Assembly: GCA_021774435.1 (NCBI GenBank)
Contig: JAJFJB010000384.1
Location: forward strand, 1-32,508
Length of the DNA stretch: 32,508 nucleotides
Source of the DNA: Alphaproteobacteria bacterium
GTDB taxonomy: Bacteria; Pseudomonadota; Alphaproteobacteria; UBA8366; GCA-2717185
Direction: 5' to 3'
This document shows, one piece after another, positions 28,601 to 32,508 of the stretch (its first letter is position 1; each line of letters begins with the position of its first letter). The notes under the pieces are model-generated. The model was given only the letters and a program-made list of their open reading frames with translations, searched no databases and was not told the DNA's origin. The position numbers were made by a program, and so were the translations under genes.

Positions 28601-31600
28601 TTTAGCGTGAGTGACGGTGTTACCTTCACCACCAGCAACGCGAACATGACGATCGTCGCCAACGATATCAACTTGAACACCTCGGGTGCTCTTGCGGCGG
28701 GTTCGGGCACCATATCACTGGAGCGTTCGACGGCAGGCACGGTTGGCGTGGGTGCTGCGACAGGCAATATGACTATTTCCGGGGCGGAGCTTCAGCGGAT
28801 GTCTGCTGCGGGCGTCACCATCGGCGGCGCCAATGCGACGGCGATCACAGTCAATGGTGTCAGCGCAATCAATTCCGACAGTGCCAATACGGTAACGTTC
28901 GACGCAACGCGGGATAATGCGACAATCACATTCGCGACGGGAGCCTCCACTTTCGACGCACTCATCGCCAATGCCGATGACGGGATCGCGGTCAACGTTG
29001 ATGTCACGACCGATGAAGGCAATCTGGCTCTGGAAGGCGATGCCGACAATGCGGCGGACACGCCGACAACCGGTGACCGGGTGACGTTCGCGGACGGGGT
29101 GACGGTGGATGCTTTCGGAGCGCTGACACTGGATGCCACGACAGGTTCACTGGCCGGTGGTAACAGCCTGACCCTCAATGCCCGCGACGGGGTCAATATC
29201 AACAACAACCTGTCGACAACAGCGGGCACGCTGACGATCGACGCGGATACGGATAGCACGCAGACCAGTGGTAATGCCGACGACATCAACATCGCCGCCG
29301 GCGTATCCATTACGGCAGGCAACGCGCTGACCCTCAATGCGGCAAGCGGCTCGCTAATCGGCGCCTCTGCGCTCAACGTTCCGGGTGGATTGACGCTCGG
29401 GACGGATTTGACCACCGCGGCCGCTACGGTAATCAATGCGGACTCGAACAACGATGGCACGGGTACCTTCTCGATCTCGGGCGGATTCGCAATTAATACA
29501 ACAGGCAATACACTCTCCATTACAGCAGCTGACATGGATTTGTCCGGTTCGCTCAACTCCGGTGGTGCTGCAACGACGCTACTGGCCTCAAATAGCGGCA
29601 CAATAGATCTTGGTGGCACGAGTGGTGCTCTAGATCTGAGCAACACCGAACTTCAGTCGATCACGGCGGGTAGTCTGACCATTGGCGACGGCACGGCGGG
29701 TGCAATTTCGGTCAGTACAGATGTGACTCCGGGTGCAACCGGCGGTGCGGGCGTGGCCACTGTCCATCTTGTCACCGGCAGCACGGTCACCGGCACGGCG
29801 GGCGGCATCATCGAAACCAGCCTTGCCATCACAGCAGGCGGGACGGTGAACGTCAGCGACACGACCACCAACATCGACAGCCTGGCGATTGCCGCCGCGG
29901 GTCAGACGGTAACATTCGTCGACACGAACGGTCTCGAAATTGGTGCGGTGAATGGTGTAACCGGTATTGCGGCAACGACCGTGAACCTGACAGCGGGCGG
30001 TTTACTGACCGATACCCAAAGCATCGTTGCGACGAACCTTTCGATTACCAATACAGCCGCGGCAACCACGCTCGATCAGGCGACCAACGACGTCGACAAC
30101 CTCGCGATCAACGCAGCGGGCCAGACGATACTATTTCGCGATGCCGACGGACTTGATATCGATACCGTGAACGGGATTGTCGGTGCCACGGCGGGCACCC
30201 TCAACCTTATTGTAAACGGAGCGCTGTCCGATACTCAGGCGATTACCGCTAGCAACCTGTCCGTCTCCAATTTATCGGCGTCCGCCACGACTGTGCTCGA
30301 TATCGCGGCGAACGATGTCGACACGCTTGCTATTGCCGCGACGGACAATATCACCTTCATAGATGCAGATGGCTTCACAACCGGCCTCGTTAATGGTGTC
30401 GCCGGTGTCACCAACAGTAGCGGCACCATCACCCTCACCGCGACTGCCGGGAACATTACAGTAGACAGGGCTGTCGATTCTTCGACCGGCGGCGCGGGGC
30501 TGGCCACGCTGACGGCAGGTGCCGGCACCATAACCATCAATAACGACGCCAATGTTGTAGAAGATCTCCGCGGTGCCGGTGTCATCCTGACTGCTCAACG
30601 GGTTGATCTTGCTGCGGGTGCACTTGTGCGTGCCAGAAGCGGGGGAAACCTTGTTGTCACGGCTAACGACCTGGCCGTGGCAGGCAGTCATAACATCGAT
30701 GGTGATGTCACCTTGCAGCCTCTGACGCAGGATCGCGCCCTGCTCCTGGGCGCGACGGACAATTTCAGCAACGCGGCGGTTGAAATCTCGGATGCCGAAC
30801 TGGACTCCTTTATCGGCACCACAACACGCTTGAATTTGGGCTCGAACGCGGCGGCAAACCGCTTTGGAACGGTTACGATCGAAAATTCCGTCGATCCGGC
30901 GAGTGCGTCATTATCCAATCTAAGAATCTTTGCTTCGGGTGCTGTGACTCAGGCGGCAACCGCCACAATCACCTCACCGAATCTGGTCATTGACGCCCAG
31001 GCGGCAATTACCCTGACGGAAGCCAATGAGGTTGATGTTCTCGCTGCGACGACAACGACCGGTGCCATCCAGTATACGGACGCAACGGCACTTGCCATTG
31101 GTACGGATACGGGTTTCACGAGTAACTTTGAACGTGGCATCGTTGCTGGCAACGGTGCGATTACTATCATCACGAACGGAGGCGATCTGACAGTTAATGA
31201 TGCCGGTATCGTTAACGATATCGACGCGACGGGCAATATTTCGCTGCAAACGGCGGCGAATAATTCTGCAGTAATTGGAGCCGACACCGATGTAGAAAGC
31301 TCGGGCGGGACCGTGACGGTGCAGGCCGACGATATCGCCATCAATACGGCATCGGGGTCGATTACCAACACCGGCCGGAAGGTCATGCTGAGATCGGCTG
31401 CCGATGGCGAGGCCATCGATCTTGGCAACGGCGCCGGTGCGGCCGACAGCGATGCCGACAACATCCTCAAGCTTTCTGCTGCCGAACTCGGCCGCATCAC
31501 GGCAGGTCAGCTGACCGTGGGACATGGCAACGCGGGTGCGGTCAGTGTCACCGCTGACATAACCTCTCCCGCAGGTACGCTCAGTGTCGTAAGCGGAAGT

Positions 31601-32508
31601 TCTGTGGATGCGGACACCGCGTCTGGCGGCGGTATCACGGCAACCAATCTGGCAATTACGGCAGGCGGCGCTGTCGATATCAGCGAGGCCAACACGACGC
31701 TCGGTACAATCGCTGTCAGTGCAGCGGGTCAAACCGTCACGGTCATCGAAACCGATGGGTTGGATATCGGAAGCGTCGACGGCGTTACCGGTGTAACAGC
31801 CGCGACCTTTAATCTCACCGCGAGCGGCGCGATCACCGATACGAGCACCGTATCGGTCACAGGTGTCACGACGCTGACGGTGGGCGCGGGCAACGACATC
31901 ACGTTCGATAGTGCCGGCAATGATTTCGCAACCGTCGCGGTCACGTCTGGCCGCAACGTAACGCTGCGCGATACCAACGCTCTGGTTCTCGGTGCTTCGA
32001 CGGTGTCCGGCACGCTCGATCTCACAACGGCCGGCGCTGTGACGCAGTCCGGGGCGCTCTCGGTGACCAACGCCACGACATTGACGGTCGGCGCGGGTAA
32101 CGACATCACGCTCGGCAATGCCGGCAACGACTTCGCCGCCGTCACCGTCACGTCCGGCCGCAACGTGGTGCTGCGCGATGCCAACGCTCTGGTTCTCGGC
32201 GCATCGACGGTGTCCGGCACGCTCGATCTCACAACCGCCGGCGCCGTAACCCAGTCCGGGGCGATTTCGGTAACAGGACTCACGACGCTGGCGGCAGGTG
32301 CGGGCAACGACATCACACTCGATAACGCCGGCAACGATTTTGCCACTGTCGCGGTCACGTCCGGCCGCAACGTAACGCTGCGCGATACCAACGCTCTGGT
32401 TCTCGGCGCTTCGACGGTGTCCGGCACGCTCGATCTCACAACCGCCGGCGCCGTAACCCAGTCCGGGGCGATTTCGGTGACGAATACGGCGACACTGGCG
32501 GCGGGTGC
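16646..32508 (+). CDS. giant TpsA exoprotein, filamentous-haemagglutinin-like adhesin (3' end beyond window)
   Basis: One frame stays open from after TGA 16601-16603 to the last base, at least about 5,287 codons. Residues 1-68 look like an extended signal peptide (basic region, then LRAVLALALAATIALG, cleavage near VAHA/NPLGG). The TPS secretion domain follows: GNVVSGNISI, IDWQSFSIG, ITLNRVLG and the signature VNPSGIIFG at about 149-157. LLLDPRDITI near 466 marks the usual end of the N-terminal part. The rest is Thr/Ala/Asn/Gly/Asp-rich repeat sequence expected to form a right-handed beta-helix, with no cysteine noticed. No in-frame ATG exists before the signal core; TTG 16646 was chosen, with TTG 16652 and GTG 16667 as alternatives. 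The upstream AAAGGA (16625-16630) is rather far away. The frame was spot-checked at many points and reads coherent protein. Secreted through the upstream TpsB; likely an adhesin, but toxin activity at the unseen C-terminus is possible. Confidence 0.93.
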   Translation, partial: MNLALTTVVAILRRVRLGRHGLRAGTSRAYNSGATLGLLTRLRAVLALALAATIALGDGCLLSNVAHANPLGGNVVSGNISIQENGNQLDIFQSTDKGIIDWQSFSIGVDEITRFHQPSSSSITLNRVLGPDPSHILGRLEANGQIMLVNPSGIIFGQNSRIDVSGIVATTTDIRNQDFLSGNFDFSIPSTNPDASVVNHGQITVADTGYAALVAPTVRNSGVIAARLGRVTLGASETFTLDLYGDNLITFGIGVRDTPTGADGSPVESLIGNSGSIVADGGIVTLAASNVGAVVQSVINTDGIVQANTIDTQNGEIVLGYDGPGVTQVSGILRAIGDNAGEGGGKVKVLGEYVALFDDAAIDASGDIGGGEVLVGGNFQGEGPERNAVATVVAQNVTIDADAESDGNGGRVIVWADDVTKFYGSISATGGAEGGDGGFAEVSGKQYLDYQGYTDLTTASGEAGTLLLDPRDITIQDGGGNTNITGNPNFSSNGNNAILLTATIEAALGGSNVTVTTGGTGTQNGKITVSGAIDAPNTAFDLTLTAHQNIIVSNRINMNANGGTGSLTLIADSDGNESGNININNANGDLTTNGTAINLQGANYFNSGGGLISSNGGDITITNSAPNRQINFSATPAANSFEISDAALDLVRAGTGDIFIGGTNQAGNIVTSAAVTFGGSAGALTLRTGGTANISNTFSSGNDDLTIIAENVTLGAAVTAAGQTVTIEPRGTDTVVLGSNPGTGNSVELNDTELDRITATTLVIGATGGGAVSFTNDISPANVTNLHLKSGGTITGLNTTGGITVANLALSAGGTINFTDTSTAIHTLAVSAAGQTASFRDQGTLVLGTVDGVAGVSAATFNLTTGGAITDTVVSTITGTATFDAGGTVAATNAITLDSANDFATVAVTQAGNVAFTDANDIILGTSTVSGTLGVTAAGTITDSGALAVTGTTTLDAGGTIAATNAITLDNANNFSTVAVTQAGNVALTDSNDVILGTSTVSGTLGVTATGTITDSGALAVTGTATLDAGGTIAATNAITLDNANNFSTVAVTQAGNVALTDTSDVILGTSTVSGTLGVTAAGTITDSGTIAVTGTTTLDTGGTVAATNAITLDNANNFSTVAVNQAGNVELNDTDGIILAASTVSGTLDVTATNGVTIGGTANTGGATIIKADGDGNGTGTFTLSAGQSLIAGNNTINITANKMVLAGNAISSGTATTTLSRSFGASFNLGSGTDAAANTIELSDTELDTITAGLLHVNGPSGIDITSAITLSPANVATVRLTGGAITDTGGSIGVTNLLLAPAATSALDSAANDVDTFAASSAGINLTFVDADDLTIGTVNGVAGINANNVTVTANGAFTIDDTITSARSIVLTNNAADATTTVNAVVRETASGTRSITVTADDLEITAGGFQRTNNSGTHTLTINTLTAGQQINLGGVANTPGNGVMELTNAELALLSTNANEFNVINIGDASGTGTGRITVSGDISNLDTGTRTIRNNADIIQTAALTASALTLNAATGITLDNVANDFTGTISASTDTGNLTLVDANALTVAATTATLGNVSLTTVTGNLTAAGTVTAGGAVAIAAGGDNNALTLAAVTATAGAHTYTADDVTIGGAINAAAQTVTIASTTAGDAINLGDDGIINLADTLEVSDAELDLVTASQLTIGTGAAGAVTVAADISPANTATLNIVTNATVDADTASGGGITATNLAVTAGGAVDISEANTAIGTIAIGAAGQTVNMADGAGDLTVGSVAGVTGIASAALTLNALDGIAVNENVTAAGATNINADSNNDGTGTFTLAATNSLVAGNNDITITANKMALAGASISSGAARTTLSGTNAAAIDLGSGTDAAGNTVELSDTELDIITAGVLHINGPSGIDITSAITLNPANVATVRLTGGAITDTGGSIGATNLLLVTGGTSALDSTANDVDTFAASSAGINVTFVDADDLTIGTVDGVTGVTGRTVSLTASGAFTIADFVTSNRNLTVRNNGVDATTTINARVSNTSNSSTRSTNIIADDLEFGGAGDIRVTDNGANHTLNLITATAGQQINLGGANAAANNTLELSNAELALIQTGARKFDTINIGDAANTGQITISADISNLPTTITGGAPIIANNADIIQTTATAVGNVTFDAATGVTLDNVANDFTGTVAASTNTGNITIVDANALTLGAMTATAGNVILSTVAGNLTATGTVTAGGTVNATAGGDNNALTLAAVTATAGTHTYTADDITIGGAINATGQTVTLASTTTGDALNLGDDGVNNIADTLEISGAELALITATTLNLGGGNQGDITVNNITAANSNNVGTVALNATRNESTITFSGTASTFNALTANADAGMDVNVDLTTDVGALSLNGDFDDFDDAGDDTLQFGAGTITLDVAGALTLAATTGGIGATGSLVLNIADGFTLGGDLTIGGATTINADSDADGTGTFTINNGVTFDTQGNDLGVTAADLVITGTGALTAGAGNMTIQATNGIAMGLGDGAGAFSVSKAELARLTAANLTFGGASTGAITVDNVQTADLGNVTGNITIDGTATDNTIAFSGAASVFENLTANANSGIAISTDLSTNTGALVLEGDSSNANGAGSDAIAITGARTIASATALTLNATTGGITGTAGLTLNANAGLTIADNLTTAGTTTLNADTGNDGTGQININGAVNTGGNTLNITASEFVMTGSITAAGAGVTVNASNGRTITAGGNVSDLNYGDAELGNTTAGTLTFTGGNITVESISAANSNGIGTLALNATEAGSIITFTGASTLNSLTANARDGIDISANVTTDTGGMTFDGDSDNATDAGGSGADNIDITANVTLASAAGLTLDATTGGMTGAGAVTLNAQAGVTVNNNLTAAGTVTINADSEGNGTGSLTVASGATVDTGSNTLVATAADLDLVGNLTSGTNTTDIRVTNNGAIDLGTGGSGSLNITDTELDRITASSLTIGDGTAGAITISSDITPGGTNTLSLHTASTVDADAASGGGIVETGLRVSAGGAVDITDTTTNVDTIAISTNGAVSYTDADGFTVGTVDSVVGITGTGAAVTLTATTGDLSVDNAISGTGVTVTASAGNIFVNNDAGAAIDINAGTSNLTLQSGAGSRIEIAANARIKDSGTMRLVADDFVINSSAVIENDLQVFFGPVTANRGLSLGAVDDLGNATVEISDAELDTITGTGSRIQFRDGGSFGTVNVAGAIDPADASFDTIRIFSTGAVTQATGATITSPTLIFDSQAAITLNEANVVDLFAAQSATSGDISYTDADGITIGTATTLGGFSRGVIATDGAVTITSNGGGITVNNAGLTNDIGATTGVTLQTAANNSLTVNANANVATTGGTIEARADDIVIDTTSGAFTNTGRTVILRSAADSEAINLGSAAASSVDNTLKLSAAELNRIFAGQLTVGHANTGAITVSANVTPANTTTLDLVSASTVTATAGGINETNLAVTAGGAVNISNANTAVGTIAVSAAGQTVTIADAGALTVGAAGSLTGISAAGLTLNAEDGITINENVTATAASSVDADDNNDGTGTLTVATARTLSSSGSQLDITARDIAINGTGAITSGAGNMTIDRSTSGFVSVGNLTTGSNQLEILDAELDQITAANLTIGGVNTRVLDLANISNTSITGTVTLTANQAAVSDVEVLAAASFNALTINAADRIGVQSDITTTTGDLTLVGDFNNANTGNSGEVISFLGARTLTSAGAMNFTTAAGNLTADNTVTLNAANGVTFNDGLTGAGGTVTIDADTDGNGTGDFTLASGETIATSNNLLSITANDIALAGTINSGAGATTLLVSDAGAIGLGDTVGDYTLSGAELQNITATGLNIGDGTSGNITVNNITAANSDNIAGTVTLNATKNEATITFSGTASTFNALTANADAGMDVDVNLTTDIGALSLNGDFDNANDAGDDTLQFGGGTITIASAGSLTLAAATGGIGATGNLVLNIDDGFTLSGNLTIGGDTTFDVDFDNDGTGDFSVSDGVTFTTSNANMTIVANDINLNTSGALAAGSGTISLERSTAGTVGVGAATGNMTISGAELQRMSAAGVTIGGANATAITVNGVSAINSDSANTVTFDATRDNATITFATGASTFDALIANADDGIAVNVDVTTDEGNLALEGDADNAADTPTTGDRVTFADGVTVDAFGALTLDATTGSLAGGNSLTLNARDGVNINNNLSTTAGTLTIDADTDSTQTSGNADDINIAAGVSITAGNALTLNAASGSLIGASALNVPGGLTLGTDLTTAAATVINADSNNDGTGTFSISGGFAINTTGNTLSITAADMDLSGSLNSGGAATTLLASNSGTIDLGGTSGALDLSNTELQSITAGSLTIGDGTAGAISVSTDVTPGATGGAGVATVHLVTGSTVTGTAGGIIETSLAITAGGTVNVSDTTTNIDSLAIAAAGQTVTFVDTNGLEIGAVNGVTGIAATTVNLTAGGLLTDTQSIVATNLSITNTAAATTLDQATNDVDNLAINAAGQTILFRDADGLDIDTVNGIVGATAGTLNLIVNGALSDTQAITASNLSVSNLSASATTVLDIAANDVDTLAIAATDNITFIDADGFTTGLVNGVAGVTNSSGTITLTATAGNITVDRAVDSSTGGAGLATLTAGAGTITINNDANVVEDLRGAGVILTAQRVDLAAGALVRARSGGNLVVTANDLAVAGSHNIDGDVTLQPLTQDRALLLGATDNFSNAAVEISDAELDSFIGTTTRLNLGSNAAANRFGTVTIENSVDPASASLSNLRIFASGAVTQAATATITSPNLVIDAQAAITLTEANEVDVLAATTTTGAIQYTDATALAIGTDTGFTSNFERGIVAGNGAITIITNGGDLTVNDAGIVNDIDATGNISLQTAANNSAVIGADTDVESSGGTVTVQADDIAINTASGSITNTGRKVMLRSAADGEAIDLGNGAGAADSDADNILKLSAAELGRITAGQLTVGHGNAGAVSVTADITSPAGTLSVVSGSSVDADTASGGGITATNLAITAGGAVDISEANTTLGTIAVSAAGQTVTVIETDGLDIGSVDGVTGVTAATFNLTASGAITDTSTVSVTGVTTLTVGAGNDITFDSAGNDFATVAVTSGRNVTLRDTNALVLGASTVSGTLDLTTAGAVTQSGALSVTNATTLTVGAGNDITLGNAGNDFAAVTVTSGRNVVLRDANALVLGASTVSGTLDLTTAGAVTQSGAISVTGLTTLAAGAGNDITLDNAGNDFATVAVTSGRNVTLRDTNALVLGASTVSGTLDLTTAGAVTQSGAISVTNTATLAAG
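19283..20095 (+). repeat. 72-residue (216-bp) tandem repeats within TpsA
   Basis: Units start at 19382, 19598, 19814 and 20030 with an exact 216-bp step. Each reads NVA(F/L)TD..D.ILGTSTVSGT, then TITDSG...VTGT.TLD.GGT, then AATNAITLDNANNFSTVAV. The first three are very close at base level; the fourth is partial and merges into diverged sequence. A related but longer (77-residue) unit precedes them, with its equivalent point at 19151. Confidence 0.9.
20108..21692 (+). repeat. large TpsA segment duplication, copy 1 (about three modules)
   Basis: This stretch recurs at about 21974-23567 with an offset of 1866 bp, shifting to 1875 bp after a 9-bp indel. Shared wording includes ITANKM, SGIDITSAITL, VATVRLTGGAITDTGGSIG, ANDVDTFAASSAGIN, TFVDADDLTIGTV, DNVANDFTGT and AAVTATAG.HTYTADD. 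Confidence 0.85.
21974..23567 (+). repeat. large TpsA segment duplication, copy 2 (about three modules)
   Basis: Second copy of 20108-21692. At base level some stretches are nearly identical, for example around 20471-20510 and 22337-22376, while others differ at many third positions, so the event is not very recent. After 23567 this copy runs into a different module type. Confidence 0.85.
23500..27110 (+). repeat. seven-module TpsA block, copy 1
   Basis: Matches about 28120-31760 with an offset of 4620 bp at its left part (equivalent points 23701 and 28321), 4170 bp near 25511, 4620 bp again at 25742, 4629 bp at 26735 and 4644 bp at 27083. Compensating 450-bp insertions explain the middle shift: an extra 150-residue segment lies in this copy near 24800-25250. 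Shared wording includes FSGTASTFNALTANADAGMD and TSPxL followed by QAAITLxEAN. Confidence 0.8.
28120..31760 (+). repeat. seven-module TpsA block, copy 2
   Basis: Second copy of 23500-27110. It carries its own extra 450 bp at about 29900-30350, made of two related 75-residue units with the wording NDVDxLAI, followed by xFxDADG and xVNG, that partly restores the offset. The left and right ends are the best conserved. Confidence 0.8.
31871..32508 (+). repeat. 69-residue (207-bp) tandem repeats within TpsA, continuing past window
   Basis: Equivalent Leu codons lie at 31874, 32081, 32288 and 32495, an exact 207-bp step. The unit reads TTL..GAGNDIT, DNAGNDFATVAVTSGRNVTL, RDTNALVLGASTVSGTLDLT, TAGAVTQSGAISVT. 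Three units are complete, a fourth has begun, and base-level identity is high, so the array probably extends beyond the window. Confidence 0.9.

Larger units (their letters stand above)
20375..28800 (+). repeat. higher-order TpsA modules of about 205-233 residues marked by S-x-(A/T)-E-L
   Basis: A signature of hydrophobic-Ser-(Asp/Asn/Ala/Gly/Lys)-(Ala/Thr)-Glu-Leu, usually followed two or three residues later by (Ile/Leu)-Thr-Ala, starts at 20375, 20999, 21614, 22241, 22868, 23489, 24155, 24809 (variant YGDAEL), 25466, 26165, 26834, 27449, 28106 and 28775. Intervals are 624, 615, 627, 627, 621, 666, 654, 657, 699, 669, 615, 657 and 669 bp. Further copies at 18572 (variant), 18890, 29636, 30785 and 31472 are less regular. 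Confidence 0.85.
20162..29470 (+). repeat. recurring Asp/Asn/Gly loop (D-x-D/N-x-D/N-G-T-G) in TpsA modules
   Basis: Loops such as ADSNNDGTGTF, DADTDGNGTGDF and DVDFDNDGTGDF start (first Asp codon) at 20165, 22031, 23954, 24620, 25268, 27239, 27911, 28574, 29246 (variant) and 29441; an early relative lies at 18359. Where consecutive they are 648-672 bp apart, in phase with the larger modules. The spacing of acidic residues resembles calcium-binding loops of the DxDxDG kind; binding is inferred. Confidence 0.7.

Noticed and set aside
19283-32508. CRISPR array as an explanation for the regular repeats
   Set aside because: Units are 207, 216 and 615-699 bp, multiples of three, and translate in one open frame; there are no short repeats with unique spacers.

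Overview
The window looks like chromosome of a GC-rich alphaproteobacterium, possibly of the Rhodospirillales type. This rests on codon use, protein wording and the presence of BCCT, Rieske, dimethylglycine-dehydrogenase-like and GlxA families together; no 16S or other marker is present, so the placement is inferred.

Layout. Positions 1-405 are the C-terminal end of a sugar/polyol-type ABC transporter ATPase. It is followed by a two-part protein with a class I SAM-dependent methyltransferase domain (471-2132). At 2137-2284 lies a scar: a stretch matching the 3' end of a tRNA, fused to a decayed IS3-family orfA. Positions 2443-14035 carry a compact catabolic block: a BCCT carrier, a GcvA-like LysR regulator, a Rieske oxygenase, a D-amino-acid-oxidase-fold flavoprotein, a dimethylglycine/sarcosine-dehydrogenase-like fusion (FAD plus GcvT domains), a MetF-like methylenetetrahydrofolate reductase, a GlxA/GbdR-type AraC regulator and a stand-alone GcvT-family protein. 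A 685-bp spacer follows, with a decayed IS66 transposase tail and a long hairpin. From 14721 to the end runs a two-partner secretion locus: the TpsB outer-membrane transporter (14721-16457) and a giant TpsA exoprotein that starts near 16646 and is still open at 32508.

How the genes could work together. The catabolic block reads as a pathway for a methylated ammonium compound such as glycine betaine or a relative. BCCT imports it, the Rieske enzyme removes a methyl group oxidatively, the flavoproteins remove further methyl groups, the GcvT domains capture the one-carbon unit on tetrahydrofolate, and MetF reduces CH2-THF. The substrate is not proven. The Rieske reductase is not in the window.

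The most unusual object is the TpsA protein. At least about 5,290 codons are present. It is built of higher-order modules of roughly 205-233 residues, each marked by a short Ser-x-(Ala/Thr)-Glu-Leu signature and many also by an Asp/Asn/Gly-rich loop. Blocks of about three and about seven modules have been duplicated, and 72-residue and 69-residue tandem arrays are embedded. The long reading frames on the opposite strand of this gene are shadows of its codon bias.
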